From Chryseolinea lacunae (GTDB lineage: Bacteria; Bacteroidota; Bacteroidia; Cytophagales; Cyclobacteriaceae), in assembly GCF_016735595.1 (NCBI RefSeq), contig NZ_JAERRB010000011.1, positions 124,001-188,000 on the forward strand: 64,000 nt of DNA, read 5' to 3'. How positions within the stretch are numbered: position 1 is the stretch's first letter; each line of letters opens with the position of its first letter. Of this stretch, positions 33,558-43,799 are shown piece after piece. The notes under the pieces are model-generated. The model made no database searches. It saw only the letters and a program-made list of their open reading frames with translations, and was not told the DNA's origin. The translations under genes were made by a program, and so were the position numbers.

Positions 33558-35726
33558 TCACCACTTCGGCCGTATGCCCGGTGCAAATGGAAACTCCAGC
33601 CCTTCATAATATGGCAGTGTGTGATCTGGCTTCTCCAACCCCGCAGGAATAGGCTGTCGAGAGAACGTTTGGAAATAGACCACACAAGCATTACGCCACC
33701 ACACCGCCTCCTGGTGCTGAATGGCCAACAGGCTCTTCACGTGTTGAAATTGTTCGTCATCCACTTTGTGTTCCGTCAGGTTCCATTGTTGCTGCATCCA
33801 GCGTGCAGAGTCGGCGCCGTGATAGTAGGCAAAACAGATCTCATCCCACAACGATTTTCCTGACTTCAATTTGTGATCCCACGGCAGGTGGTGAAACCAT
33901 AGCAGATATTTTTCGGGACAGTTCGCTAACGGCCCATACAAATCCTGAACCGGCTGTGCATATTGCGAGAGCGCATCGCTTCCGGTTTTTGTCCGGTCAA
34001 ACCCAACGCCAAGGCTGTCGGCCTGATGATAATAAACCGACGTCCAGTCGGCACGAGGCTTGTCTCTGATCCACGGTCCGGGGCCATAGTGATGATTGTA
34101 TCCCATAATGTGATGCAGGCCCAGCGGCGTCATATACTGCACAGCAATTTCGCGCGACGACAGCATCATTGCCTTCACCGGTGTTATCACCGAAGGATCA
34201 TTCGAAAACGTCATGCGAATCCATTCGTCGGCGATCGCTTCAGCAGTCAGGGCATGGTTCCACGCCAGGCGTCCATACGCATACCAGTTGGCCTGCCCAA
34301 ACGGATGCCCGCACCAGTTCCGGTCGTTGCCAATGTTGGCCACACCGGCCATGGCCGACACGGTGTGATGATCCAGCGACCCGTCAACAACCTTCGACAC
34401 CTGCGAGCCCTTGCCTTTCGCATACGTGTCGGCGTCGAGGGTTTCCTTGAAGAGGGGCGCGAGGTAGACGAGGTGCGTGGCAAAACCGAGATACTCCTGC
34501 GTTAACTGAAACTCCAGCATCAGCGGCGTCTTGGGCATCGCGCCAAACAGCGGATGAAACGGTTCGCGTGGCTGAAAGTCGATGGCGCCGTTTTTCACTT
34601 GCACCAGTGCGTTGCTGTTGAACTTGCCGTCGAGTGGTTTGAATTCGGTATAGGCTTGCTTCGCGCGGTCGTCGGGGGTTTCGTTGCTGTACACAAACGC
34701 GCGCCACATCACAATGCCCCCGTGGGGCGCGAGCATTTCGGCAAAGAGGTTTGCGCCGTCGGCGTGTGAGCGGTTATAGTTTTGGGGGCCGGGTTGTCCT
34801 TCTGAATTTGCCTTCACACAAAAGCCGCCAAAGTCGGGCACATAGGTATAGATCTCGTCGATCTTCTTTTTCCACCATGCCTTCACTGCCGGGTCTAACG
34901 GGTCGGCTGTAGACAATCCCCCAATTTCCACCGGCGCACTGAACCGTGCCGTGAGATAAACCTTCAAGCCATAGGGACGGAAAACGTCGGCCAATGCTTT
35001 CACTTTGCGGAGGTAAGGTTCCGTGAGAATTTGGGCATTGGCATTCACATTGGTGAGCACCGTGCCGTTGATGCCGATGGACGCATTGGCGCGCGCATAG
35101 GCGTGATAGCGGGGATCGATATAGTCGGGAAGCTTGTGCCAATCCCACAGCGAAAAACCGGCATAGCCACGCTCCACCGTGCGGTCAAGATTATCCCAGT
35201 GATTAAGAATGCGTCGTTGAATGACCGGCGCCTGCGCAACAGACAGGTTTTGGATGGACTGTTGTGTTTGCAGCAGGCGGATGAAATGAAACGTTCCATA
35301 CAACATACCCACATCGGTGTTGGCGGCAATAACAATGCACGGTTTGCCTTTCACCGTGGTGTTCACAATCACAAAACCTTCGTCGCCCAGGGTGGCCAGG
35401 GAGGCGAGATTTAACGACGCGATGAGCGGCGATTGTCGTGGCGTGCCGAGCAGGAGAGATCCTTGTGCAGGTGTCTTTGCACGCACAAGCGATGTCTTTA
35501 ACAGGCCTGCAGTGGCGCGCGTTATTTCATGGGTCGCCAGGGTTAGGGTGGGCGACTCATATTCCGTAACCAGCGTTTGAAGCGCAGCCTTGTAGCGTTT
35601 CACCACCGTAGCATCTGCAAGAGGGCGATAGGAAAGCCAAAGCTCGTAACCATCGTCAGCAAAGCCTGAAACACAAACGCTGAGCGAAAGACAAAGAACA
35701 AAACAAACGCGGGTGAGTGATGACAT
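33558..35726 (-). CDS. aguA: GH67 alpha-glucuronidase
   Basis: 722 residues with signal peptide (to about SGFADD), so periplasmic or exported. GH67 signatures: RILNHWDNLDRTVERGYAGF, the general-acid block GGFCVKANSEGQPGPQNYNR, and the two carboxylates of the base pair in NGAIDFQPREPFHP and QLTQEYLGF, whose spacing of 28 residues equals that of Asp365/Glu393 in the characterised Cellvibrio enzyme. It removes (4-O-methyl)glucuronic acid from xylo-oligosaccharides. Encoded 12 bases after a LacI gene and divergent from SusC/SusD, making this a glucuronoxylan locus; its product feeds the uxaC/uxuA operon at 5-8.5 kb. Confidence 0.95.
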   Translation of the reverse strand: MSSLTRVCFVLCLSLSVCVSGFADDGYELWLSYRPLADATVVKRYKAALQTLVTEYESPTLTLATHEITRATAGLLKTSLVRAKTPAQGSLLLGTPRQSPLIASLNLASLATLGDEGFVIVNTTVKGKPCIVIAANTDVGMLYGTFHFIRLLQTQQSIQNLSVAQAPVIQRRILNHWDNLDRTVERGYAGFSLWDWHKLPDYIDPRYHAYARANASIGINGTVLTNVNANAQILTEPYLRKVKALADVFRPYGLKVYLTARFSAPVEIGGLSTADPLDPAVKAWWKKKIDEIYTYVPDFGGFCVKANSEGQPGPQNYNRSHADGANLFAEMLAPHGGIVMWRAFVYSNETPDDRAKQAYTEFKPLDGKFNSNALVQVKNGAIDFQPREPFHPLFGAMPKTPLMLEFQLTQEYLGFATHLVYLAPLFKETLDADTYAKGKGSQVSKVVDGSLDHHTVSAMAGVANIGNDRNWCGHPFGQANWYAYGRLAWNHALTAEAIADEWIRMTFSNDPSVITPVKAMMLSSREIAVQYMTPLGLHHIMGYNHHYGPGPWIRDKPRADWTSVYYHQADSLGVGFDRTKTGSDALSQYAQPVQDLYGPLANCPEKYLLWFHHLPWDHKLKSGKSLWDEICFAYYHGADSARWMQQQWNLTEHKVDDEQFQHVKSLLAIQHQEAVWWRNACVVYFQTFSRQPIPAGLEKPDHTLPYYEGLEFPFAPGIRPKW

Positions 35727-35738
35727 AGAGCGGCGAGG

Positions 35739-36758
35739 TTATTTTTTTCGAAGCGACGATTCCCTGACAATAAGGTCGTGACGAAGCACCAAAGTGTTGA
35801 TGCTGCTGCCCTCATTCCGGTCGAGCTTGCGGATGAGCGTGGCGGCAGCGAGCTCGCCCATTTCCTGTCCGGGATAGTTCAGGGTGGTGAGGTTAGGCTC
35901 AATTACTTTCGACAGCGGATCGTTGTTGAAGCCAGCCACAGCAATTTGTTCGGGAATGCGGATGCCCGCTTGCTTCAACACGCGCATGCAGTTGACGGCG
36001 GTGGTGTCGTTGGTACAAAAAACTCCGTCGGGCGGGTGGGGGAGTGCCAGCAGGTGACTGGCGGCTTCGGCGCCGGCCTGTTCGCTGAGGTTGCAATAAT
36101 ACACCAAGGCCTCATCGAAGGGCAGGCCTGCGTTGGCAAGCGCCTGCTTGTAGCCACGCAGACGGTCGCTATACACATTGCGCATGATGTTGCCCGTCAC
36201 GTGAGCAATACGTTTGCACCCCTGGTCAATAAGGTGTTGCGTCACTTCATAGCCGGCCTTGAAATTGTCGATCACAATGCTGGTGCACTGCGGATGCTCA
36301 AACACGCGGTCAAAGAAAATGAGCGGAATGCCTTTGGCCAGAAACAGGTCGAAGTGCGAAATATCTTCTGTGTCATAGGCCAGCGACACCAGCAGGCCAT
36401 CCACACGGCTGTCGTAAAGCGTCTTCACATTCGTGAATTCTTTTTCCTTCGACTCGATCGACTGGCTGATGATGAGGTTGTAGCCGGCCGCATTCGCCAC
36501 CTTCTCCATCCCCGAAATGACCGACGCCATAAAGTAACTATTGAGCCTCGGCACAATGACGCCGATGGTGTTGCTTTTGCTTTTGCGCAGGTTGCTGGCA
36601 AAGTGGTTTTGCTGATAGCCCATCTCCCGGGCTTTGTCGACGATGCGCTTGCGCGTATCCTTCCGGATGGCCGGATGATCTTTCAGCCCCCGGCTCACGG
36701 TGGCCGGCGAAAGCTGAAGTGCTTCTGCGATATCGTATATGGTGATCTGCTTACTCAT
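35739..36758 (-). CDS. LacI-family transcriptional regulator of the xylan-type locus
   Basis: 339 residues from ATG 36758; a 19-residue upstream extension is dismissed because LacI proteins start right at the helix-turn-helix (QITIYDIAEALQLSPATVSR). Hinge region FASNLRKSKSNTIGVIVP, then the effector domain with LIFFDRVFEHPQCTSIVIDN and LTTLNYPGQEMGELAAATLI. It precedes aguA by 12 bases in the same operon and faces the SusC gene over 445 bases that hold two operator sites. It very likely represses both arms until a xylan- or glucuronate-derived sugar is present. Confidence 0.95.
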   Translation of the reverse strand: MSKQITIYDIAEALQLSPATVSRGLKDHPAIRKDTRKRIVDKAREMGYQQNHFASNLRKSKSNTIGVIVPRLNSYFMASVISGMEKVANAAGYNLIISQSIESKEKEFTNVKTLYDSRVDGLLVSLAYDTEDISHFDLFLAKGIPLIFFDRVFEHPQCTSIVIDNFKAGYEVTQHLIDQGCKRIAHVTGNIMRNVYSDRLRGYKQALANAGLPFDEALVYYCNLSEQAGAEAASHLLALPHPPDGVFCTNDTTAVNCMRVLKQAGIRIPEQIAVAGFNNDPLSKVIEPNLTTLNYPGQEMGELAAATLIRKLDRNEGSSINTLVLRHDLIVRESSLRKK

Positions 36759-37044
36759 GTGTGCGAAACAAAAATCCTTTTTTGTGAAAGTTATGGAATG
36801 CCCAATCCGAATCAATCTCCCCGTTGCTCAACCCCCCAACATTGTTTTTCATCATGAATCAAAGGATATGGCTGGTTGTGCCCTCCTGCCCAGCCGGCAG
36901 AGGCACTATAAAATCCTCGACCTCCCCTTTGTCCTCGTTCCCAGCATCTATTCGTAAGTCGCTATTAAAGGAGTGAATAATGATATCGGTTGCATTACAA
37001 TTATGATCATTTTAATCGATTTACGATAGTATTTGAAGATATTT

Positions 37045-37060
37045 TTGCAATCGGTTGCAA
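37045..37060. promoter_or_regulatory. LacI-type operator 1
   Basis: TTGCAATCGGTTGCAA fits the LacI-family pattern TGCAAnCGnTTGCA with its central CG. Its centre is 123 bases from that of operator 2. Confidence 0.65.
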
Positions 37061-37167
37061 TATTATAGGCAATCGCGGACATTAGTCTTCTCATTGTTTC
37101 TTTTCGCCGGAGATTTTGCCGCTACCGCTTTCTGTGAGGCCGGGATGAGAAGCTGTTTGCTATAGTT

Positions 37168-37184
37168 ATGCAATCGTTTGCAAT
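37168..37184. promoter_or_regulatory. LacI-type operator 2
   Basis: ATGCAATCGTTTGCAAT, same TGCAAnCGnTTGCA pattern, 19 bases before the susC ATG at 37204, a position suited to blocking transcription or early elongation. The open frame could begin at the ATG inside this site (37168), but the signal peptide favours 37204. Confidence 0.65.
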
Positions 37185-37203
37185 CATTCTAAACCCTATA
37201 CTT

Positions 37204-40200
37204 ATGAAACAGAAAAGTCTACTATTTTCAATTGGCCTGGCGTGGTTGCGACGGATGTGTCGCTGGGGCGTGCCGCTCCATTTCCTCCTGCTGGCGCACA
37301 CCGCGCAGGCTCAGAACAACGTGTCGGGTAAAGTGATCGACAACGAAGGCGTTGGCATGCCCGGCGTGAACGTGCTGCTCAAGAATTCAACCACGGGCAC
37401 CACAACGGATGCAGATGGCCGCTATGTGCTGAGCATTCCCGAGTCCGCTCAAAATCCGGTGCTGGTGTTTTCGTTCATCGGCTTTGACAGTCAGGAACAA
37501 ACCGTTGCCGGTCGCTCGGCCATCGACGTATCGCTCGCTCCCAACATTCAGGCCCTCAACGAAGTGGTTGTGGTGGGCTATGGCACAGCCAAGAAAAGCG
37601 ATGTGACCGGAGCCTTGGTGCGCGTAGATGAACAAACCCTGCGCGAAGTGCCCACGTCAAATGTAGGGTTGGCCTTGCAGGGCCGCGCAGCAGGCGTCAC
37701 GTTAGATCGCACATCGTCGCGCCCCGGGGCCGGCATGCAGATCCGCGTGCGTGGCACTCGCTCCCTGGGTGCAGCCGATGCCGGCAACAATGATCCCCTC
37801 ATCGTGGTAGACGGCATTCCCTTTAGCGGCACCATCAACGACATCAACCCCGACGAGATCGCCGCCATCGATGTGTTGAAAGATGCATCGGCCACCGCCA
37901 TTTACGGCTCACGCGGATCTAACGGTGTCATCCTCATTTCCACCAAACGTGGAAAAGTGGGCAAGCCCCAACTGACCTACGACGGCTACTATGGCGTGAG
38001 TTCCGCCATTGAAAAATACGGACTGTTTAACGGACCAGAATATGCTGCATTCCGCACCGCCTCGGGCTACAACGGCGCTACGGCCGCCGATCCCCTGAAA
38101 GGATTCACCACCGACGAACAAGCTTCGTTCAACGCCGGCACGCAAACCGACTGGCAGGATGAAGTATACAAGAAAGGATTCATCACCAACCACAACGTCG
38201 GCCTTTCGGGTGGCGTGGAGAACACACAATATTCCATCGGTGCCGGCTACTTCAAAGAAACCACCGTGCTTCCGGGGCAGGCCTTCTCGCGCTATTCGCT
38301 GCGCGCCACACTCGATCAGAAAGTGGGCGAGCGCATCAAGATCGGGTTGAACACGCTCAACTCTGTGAACATCACCGACGGCGAAAATGCCAACCCCATG
38401 TTCCAGGTCATCACCCTGAGCCCGCTCTACAGAGCACACAACGCCGACGGCTCCATCAACGAACTTCCCGCCACCGGATCGATAGACAACACTACACGCA
38501 ACCCACTGCTCATCTACAACAACGACCTCTGGAAACAGCAACGCAAAAGACTGCGCACCTTCAACAGTCTCTACGGCGAAGTGAAACTCACCGAAGGGCT
38601 ACGCTACCGGCTCAACGTAGGGCTTGACTATTTCACCGACACCTTCGGCGACTATCGCGGCTCCAACACACCGTTTCAAAACGGCGCCATCAGCACGGCC
38701 CAGATCCGCGACGAAACCAACTGGAGCTACACGCTCGAAAACCTGTTGATCTACGACAAGACCTTTGCCGAAAAACACAAACTGAATTTCACGGGCCTCT
38801 TCAGTGTGCAGGAACTGGAAAACAGCTCAAGTACCTTTAACATGAGCGACATCCTGGCCGACCCCGTGCAATACACCAACCCGTCGCTGGCCAACACCTT
38901 CAACAGCGCCACGGGCACGTACTCACGTTGGGGCCTGCTCTCCTACATGGGTCGTGTGAACTACAACTACAACGACCGCTATCTCCTCACCGTCACCGCC
39001 CGCGCCGATGGATCGTCGCGGTTGGCCGAAGGCAACAAATGGTTCTACTATCCCGCAGCTGCGCTGGCCTGGAATGTTCACAACGAAACGTTCATGGAAA
39101 ACGTGACGGCACTGTCGAACCTGAAACTGCGACTGGGCATCGGCAAAACATCCAACCAGGCCATCGCGCCCTATTCGTCGCTGGGGCAACTCACGCGCGT
39201 GCCCTACAATTTTGGCACTACCGGTCTTTATGGTCTGTTGGTGCAGAACGTGCCCAACCCGGGCCTGAGCTGGGAGTTCACCACCACGGCAAACATTGGG
39301 CTTGACTTTGGCCTGCTGCGAAACCGCATCACCGGTTCCATCGAATTCTATCAGCAGAAAACTTCCGACATCCTGCAGAACCGCACACTGCCTGTCACCG
39401 CCGGCATACCCGGTGCCTATGCGCAGAACATCGGCAAGACCGAAAACAAAGGAATAGAAGTGACCCTGAGTTCGGTGAACATCGAAAGCAAAAACAGCGG
39501 AGGGTTTGGTTGGACAACTGAACTCAACTACTTCCGCAACCGCGAAGAAATTACCTACCTGGCCGACGGCGCCACACAAGACATCAACAACGGTTGGTTT
39601 GTGGGACAACCCGTAGACGTGATCTACGACTATAAAAAAATCGGCATCTGGCAAACCGAAGAAGCCACCGCCGCTGCCGCGTTCGACGGCTCGAAAGCAG
39701 GCTACATCAAAATAGCCGACATCAACCCGAACGGTGTGGCCGACCCGGCCGACCGCACCATCATAGGTTCACTGCAACCCAAATGGCAGGGTGGCATGAC
39801 AAACCGTTTCACCTATAAAGGCTTCGACCTTTCCATTGTCATGTTTGCCCGTGTAGGAGGGATGCTCGTCAGCACACTCTATCAATCCAACCCCAGCTTC
39901 CCCATCAGCACACTCGAAGGAAGACGCAACGGCCCCAAGGTTGACTACTGGACACCCGACAACCCTACCAATGACTATCCCAAACCTGCAAGCCTGGGCA
40001 ACGACAACAAGTATGGCTCAACGCTCGGCTATTTCGATGCTACGTTTCTGAAAGTGAGAAGCATCAACCTCGGCTACAAACTTCCCGACAGCTGGTTGGG
40101 ACGCACCGGCCTGAGCTCGGTAAGAATCTATGTAGCGGCCAACAATCCGTTCAAAGCATTCTTCTCGCCTTATGTAGACGCAGGAGGACTCGATCCCGAA

Positions 40201-40311
40201 GCCACGGGCAGAGGTTCGGCCGCGCAAACCGGATGGGGACAGCGCCTCACGGTGCAACCTAACACGCCGCTCACGCGCTCCTTCATTGTCGGACTCAGCA
40301 TTAAGTACTAA
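37204..40311 (+). CDS. SusC/RagA-family TonB-dependent outer-membrane receptor
   Basis: 1035 residues from ATG 37204. After a signal peptide (to about HTAQAQ) comes the carboxypeptidase-like regulatory domain (NVSGKVIDNEGVGMPGVNVL, TTGTTTDADGRYVLSIP), the SusC motif LNEVVVVGYGTAKKSDVTGA, the plug (RAAGVTLDRTSSRPGAGMQI, VDGIPFSGTINDINPDEIA, LKDASATAIYGSRGSNGVI), and a 22-strand-type barrel to the end. It imports oligosaccharides with SusD (gene 18 bases downstream). Context with GH67 indicates glucurono-xylo-oligosaccharides. Adjacent operators imply control by the divergent LacI protein. Confidence 0.97.
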   Translation: MKQKSLLFSIGLAWLRRMCRWGVPLHFLLLAHTAQAQNNVSGKVIDNEGVGMPGVNVLLKNSTTGTTTDADGRYVLSIPESAQNPVLVFSFIGFDSQEQTVAGRSAIDVSLAPNIQALNEVVVVGYGTAKKSDVTGALVRVDEQTLREVPTSNVGLALQGRAAGVTLDRTSSRPGAGMQIRVRGTRSLGAADAGNNDPLIVVDGIPFSGTINDINPDEIAAIDVLKDASATAIYGSRGSNGVILISTKRGKVGKPQLTYDGYYGVSSAIEKYGLFNGPEYAAFRTASGYNGATAADPLKGFTTDEQASFNAGTQTDWQDEVYKKGFITNHNVGLSGGVENTQYSIGAGYFKETTVLPGQAFSRYSLRATLDQKVGERIKIGLNTLNSVNITDGENANPMFQVITLSPLYRAHNADGSINELPATGSIDNTTRNPLLIYNNDLWKQQRKRLRTFNSLYGEVKLTEGLRYRLNVGLDYFTDTFGDYRGSNTPFQNGAISTAQIRDETNWSYTLENLLIYDKTFAEKHKLNFTGLFSVQELENSSSTFNMSDILADPVQYTNPSLANTFNSATGTYSRWGLLSYMGRVNYNYNDRYLLTVTARADGSSRLAEGNKWFYYPAAALAWNVHNETFMENVTALSNLKLRLGIGKTSNQAIAPYSSLGQLTRVPYNFGTTGLYGLLVQNVPNPGLSWEFTTTANIGLDFGLLRNRITGSIEFYQQKTSDILQNRTLPVTAGIPGAYAQNIGKTENKGIEVTLSSVNIESKNSGGFGWTTELNYFRNREEITYLADGATQDINNGWFVGQPVDVIYDYKKIGIWQTEEATAAAAFDGSKAGYIKIADINPNGVADPADRTIIGSLQPKWQGGMTNRFTYKGFDLSIVMFARVGGMLVSTLYQSNPSFPISTLEGRRNGPKVDYWTPDNPTNDYPKPASLGNDNKYGSTLGYFDATFLKVRSINLGYKLPDSWLGRTGLSSVRIYVAANNPFKAFFSPYVDAGGLDPEATGRGSAAQTGWGQRLTVQPNTPLTRSFIVGLSIKY

Positions 40312-40329
40312 GCCTTTAACATCAACTGT

Positions 40330-42111
40330 ATGAAAACACAATTCAAACTATACACCACACTCTTCGTTGCCCTGTTCGTGCTGGCATCGTCGTGCAATCA
40401 GGTGCTGGAAGAACATCCGAAAGACCGGTTGACCCCCGACTATTTTCAAACTGCGCAAGGCGTTACCTCCGGCTTGACGGCCGCCTATTCGTATTTCAGA
40501 TTTTATTACGGCACACAAGGCGGCATGAACCTTTCGGTGTTTGGAACCGACGAGTTCACACACGGGTCGGAGCTGAACAACCCGCCGCTGAATATCTACA
40601 CCGGCATCAACTCCAGCAACGGCGATGTGTCCGGACCATGGAACCGCGCCTATCCCGCCATCAACACCTGCAACGGCGTGATTGAGTATGCACAGAAATC
40701 AACAGCGCTCACCGACGCGCAGAAAACCCTCTTGCTGGCAGAAGCCAAGTTTTTAAGAGCGCAATGGTATTTCATATTGCTACAGACATTTGGCCCCGTC
40801 ACCCTCGACCTCGGATCAGGGCCGCTAAAGTTTAATGCCACACCTTCTAACATTGCCAGTCGCTCATCGGTGGCCGAAGTTTATACCGCCATCATCGACG
40901 ATGCCACAGAAGCTTCGAAGAACCTGCCCGACAGACCGGCTGCCCAGGGACGTGTGTGGAAAGCCAGCGCACTGCACCTGCTCGCAAAAGCTTATCTCAC
41001 GCGTGGATGGTCGGCCCAGGCTCAGGCAAACGATTTTCAAAATGCCTACCAGGTCGCGAAACAACTCATCGACAACAAAACAACCTATGGCGTGGATCTC
41101 TTGCCCGACTATGCCGACGTGCACCGGCAGGGAAATGAATACAGCAAGGAAGTGCTCTTTCAGGTAGACTGGATCGACAATACACAATACAATAACAACG
41201 TGGCCAACGGCGCGCAAGGCGACGACGGCGTGCGCCAGAACGTGAGCCTTTTCCTTTTCCGCTGTCGCTACATCGACTTGCCCGGCATGGTGCGCGATGT
41301 CACCAACGGCCGCCCCTTTGTGCGCTACAAACCAACGCCATGGCTGCTGGACAACGCCTTTGCAGACAAGGTGAACGATTCGCGCTACAACAAATCGTTT
41401 CAAACCGTATGGATCGCCAACACCGCCGGCACCATTCCCACCTGGACACAAGCCGACGTGGACGCCGGAAATGTTTCGGCCGGAAAAATCGGGCAACCGA
41501 AGTTTGCACTCGGCGACACCGCGGCCTTCATGGTTCCCAAAAACCTGGAAGGCAAGTTCACGCCGCTGAAAGATAAAAAAGGATACCGCGTGTTTCTGCC
41601 CACGGAAGTGAACGGCCAGAATAAATTCTATCCCACGCTGAAAAAGTTTGACGCCACCCAAGGCCGTCCCAACAACGACCCCAACATCACGTCGGTGCGG
41701 CCCTTCATCGTCTATCGTTTCGCAGAGACTTACCTCATAGCCGCCGAAGCAGCCTACAAACTGGGCCAGATCAACGATGCAGCCAACCTCATCAACGTGG
41801 TGCGTACACGCGCTGCCGCGAATGTCGGCGCCATTGCCGCCATAACGGCCAACACAGAAGCTGACCTGACGGCCACCGGCATCGACTACATCCTCGACGA
41901 ACGCGCACGCGAATTGTGTGGCGAACAAATGCGATGGTTCGACCTCGCACGCACAGGCAAGCTGCTCGACCGCGTGAAAGCCTTCAACGCCCAGGCAGCC
42001 CCGGGCATCAAAGACTTCCACGTGCTTCGCCCCATTCCCCAGCCCCAGATTGACGGTTCAGTCGACCCCACGGCCGGCGATAAGAAGTATCCTCAGAACG
42101 GGGGGTATTGA
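40330..42111 (+). CDS. SusD/RagB-family nutrient-binding lipoprotein
   Basis: 593 residues. Lipoprotein signal with lipobox LASSC (Cys22). SusD features: KDRLTPDYFQTAQGVTSGLT near the start, AEAKFLRAQWYFILLQTFGP, and the C-terminal FAETYLIAAEAAYKLGQIND, DERARELCGEQMRWFDLART and RPIPQPQIDG. Surface partner of the preceding SusC. The pair ends at a strong terminator. Confidence 0.97.
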   Translation: MKTQFKLYTTLFVALFVLASSCNQVLEEHPKDRLTPDYFQTAQGVTSGLTAAYSYFRFYYGTQGGMNLSVFGTDEFTHGSELNNPPLNIYTGINSSNGDVSGPWNRAYPAINTCNGVIEYAQKSTALTDAQKTLLLAEAKFLRAQWYFILLQTFGPVTLDLGSGPLKFNATPSNIASRSSVAEVYTAIIDDATEASKNLPDRPAAQGRVWKASALHLLAKAYLTRGWSAQAQANDFQNAYQVAKQLIDNKTTYGVDLLPDYADVHRQGNEYSKEVLFQVDWIDNTQYNNNVANGAQGDDGVRQNVSLFLFRCRYIDLPGMVRDVTNGRPFVRYKPTPWLLDNAFADKVNDSRYNKSFQTVWIANTAGTIPTWTQADVDAGNVSAGKIGQPKFALGDTAAFMVPKNLEGKFTPLKDKKGYRVFLPTEVNGQNKFYPTLKKFDATQGRPNNDPNITSVRPFIVYRFAETYLIAAEAAYKLGQINDAANLINVVRTRAAANVGAIAAITANTEADLTATGIDYILDERARELCGEQMRWFDLARTGKLLDRVKAFNAQAAPGIKDFHVLRPIPQPQIDGSVDPTAGDKKYPQNGGY

Positions 42112-42156
42112 TTGGCGCTGAGGATTAATACTGAATAATTAAAAATGTTGAACAAC

Positions 42157-42188
42157 AAAAAAGGAGAGCCGTCTGCTCTCCTTTTTTA
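42157..42188 (+). terminator. Intrinsic terminator of the susCD operon
   Basis: 13-bp stem AAAAAAGGAGAGC (42157-42169) / GCTCTCCTTTTTT (42175-42187) with a five-base loop and the T run built into the stem. Confidence 0.88.
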
Positions 42189-42299
42189 GTTTGATGCCGA
42201 AACGTTACGGGTAGTTTGTTTCGGTTTGTCTTTGGAATCGCGAGTTATTTGCCGAAGCAGAATGACACGCAAAGCCAAAAAGTCTTTAACTCGTTCCAC

Positions 42300-43673
42300 T
42301 TAGAATTGTGAACGCAGCGATATTATTTTCACACGGGTCAACATCCAGAGCAGTCCGGCCACGGCAAACAAACCCAACACTACAATCACCGTGGAGGTCA
42401 CCTGCGCCGAGCCGGTTTCGGTTGGTGCGAACAGCGTGAGGACAGAAAGGCCCAGACCGCCACCCAGAAAATAGGCCGTGGTGCCGAGGCTTGACGCAAC
42501 ACCATGATGCTCGTCGCGCACGTGCTGAACAGTGAGCACCATGAGGCTGGGAATGCAAATCGCCATGCCCACACCCGAGATGCACAGTATGGCCATGAGC
42601 AAGAACATAAAATTATAGTCACCCTGGAAAAAGAACAACAGCGCCGCCGCCCCGGCCACCATGCTCACCAATCCCAGCATGCCAATGGCGTGCATGTTGA
42701 ACCGGTGAAGCAACAACGGCAACGCATATTTGGAAACCACCATCGACACCAGACCAAAAGGAAAAAGCAGAAGCCCCGCGTGGGCCGCGCTATAGTGCAG
42801 ACTGTTTTGAAGAATGATGGAGATCACAAACAAATAGCCGTTGAAGAAAGCCCCCAGCAGCACAAACACACCCACGGCCAATCTGGTGGACGAATTGAGC
42901 ATCGCCGAAAAATTGATGAGCGGATTTTTGGATGAAGTGCTTCGCAGAATGAAAATGCCAAGCGTGATGCCAAACGACACCAGCATGATGAGCGACAGCG
43001 CCACATGCTGACGAAGGTCGCCCGCCAGGTGAATGAATGCCGACAACAGCACGATGCTGCCCGTGAGACAGGCCGCCGACAAAATATCGGGCCGGGCATC
43101 GTTTTCTTTCACATCATCGTTGTCCATGAACCTGTAGCCCAGCCATAGCGTGGAGGCGATCACGGGGACGTTGATGAAGAACACCCAGGGCCAACCCAGA
43201 AACGTGGCCACCAGTCCACCTACCGACATACCCAGTCCTGATCCCACCGCGGCAAACGCACTGAAGATGCCCATCGCTTTGCCCCGTGCTGCCGGCTCCT
43301 GAAACGTGAATGAAATGATAGACAGCGCGGCCGGCATGATCAACGCAGCACCCACACCCTGCACCATGCGAAAGAAAAGTAAAACCTCGTATGAAGTTGA
43401 AAGCCCGGCACACAATGAGGTGAGCATGAAAATGAAACCGCCGCACAAAAACATACGCTTGCGTCCATAGGTATCGGCCAGTTTGCCACCCAGAATAAGA
43501 AAGCCACCATACGGAATGAGGTAGAGCGTTTGAAGCCACTGAATACTGTTTGCACTCAGGACCAGGTCGCGCTGAATGATGGGCGCCGCCAGGTTCACAA
43601 TGGCAATGTCGAGCGCCTCAAAGAAGACGGCCGTCGACGCCACCATTAGAATAAGGTTTTTGTGCTGTTGCAT
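42300..43673 (-). CDS. MFS drug-resistance-type transporter (DHA2/EmrB-QacA family)
   Basis: 457 residues, about 14 hydrophobic segments. The N-terminus ALDIAIVNLAAPIIQRDLVL and SIQWLQTLYLIPYGGFLILG and the motif-C-like segment GSGLGMSVGGLVATFLGWPW are typical of DHA2 exporters. Divergent from an Lrp-type regulator, which probably controls it. Likely a proton-driven efflux pump; substrate unknown. Confidence 0.92.
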   Translation of the reverse strand: MQQHKNLILMVASTAVFFEALDIAIVNLAAPIIQRDLVLSANSIQWLQTLYLIPYGGFLILGGKLADTYGRKRMFLCGGFIFMLTSLCAGLSTSYEVLLFFRMVQGVGAALIMPAALSIISFTFQEPAARGKAMGIFSAFAAVGSGLGMSVGGLVATFLGWPWVFFINVPVIASTLWLGYRFMDNDDVKENDARPDILSAACLTGSIVLLSAFIHLAGDLRQHVALSLIMLVSFGITLGIFILRSTSSKNPLINFSAMLNSSTRLAVGVFVLLGAFFNGYLFVISIILQNSLHYSAAHAGLLLFPFGLVSMVVSKYALPLLLHRFNMHAIGMLGLVSMVAGAAALLFFFQGDYNFMFLLMAILCISGVGMAICIPSLMVLTVQHVRDEHHGVASSLGTTAYFLGGGLGLSVLTLFAPTETGSAQVTSTVIVVLGLFAVAGLLWMLTRVKIISLRSQF

Positions 43674-43767
43674 GGGTTTGTTTTAGTGCTTTGTTCCTGC
43701 AATTCTACGCGATTATGAAACGAATGAATAGAATAGATAAAAAATTGGAACAAACGTCCATAAATGT

Positions 43768-43782
43768 GTTCTTTGTAAGAAC
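43768..43782. promoter_or_regulatory. Inverted repeat in the MFS/Lrp divergent promoter
   Basis: GTTCTTTGTAAGAAC, perfect 6-bp arms around TGT, nearly mid-way between the divergent starts (43673 and 43800). A natural candidate for the Lrp-family protein's site. Confidence 0.45.
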
Positions 43783-43799
43783 AAACACACTGTTTCGCT

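Larger units (their letters stand above)
36759..37203. promoter_or_regulatory. Divergent control region between lacI/aguA and susC
   Basis: 445 bases without a gene. Besides the two full operators listed separately there is a half site TCGGTTGCA around 36986-36995 and GGCAATCG near 37068. The stretch 36960-37080 is AT-rich relative to its surroundings. Confidence 0.6.
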
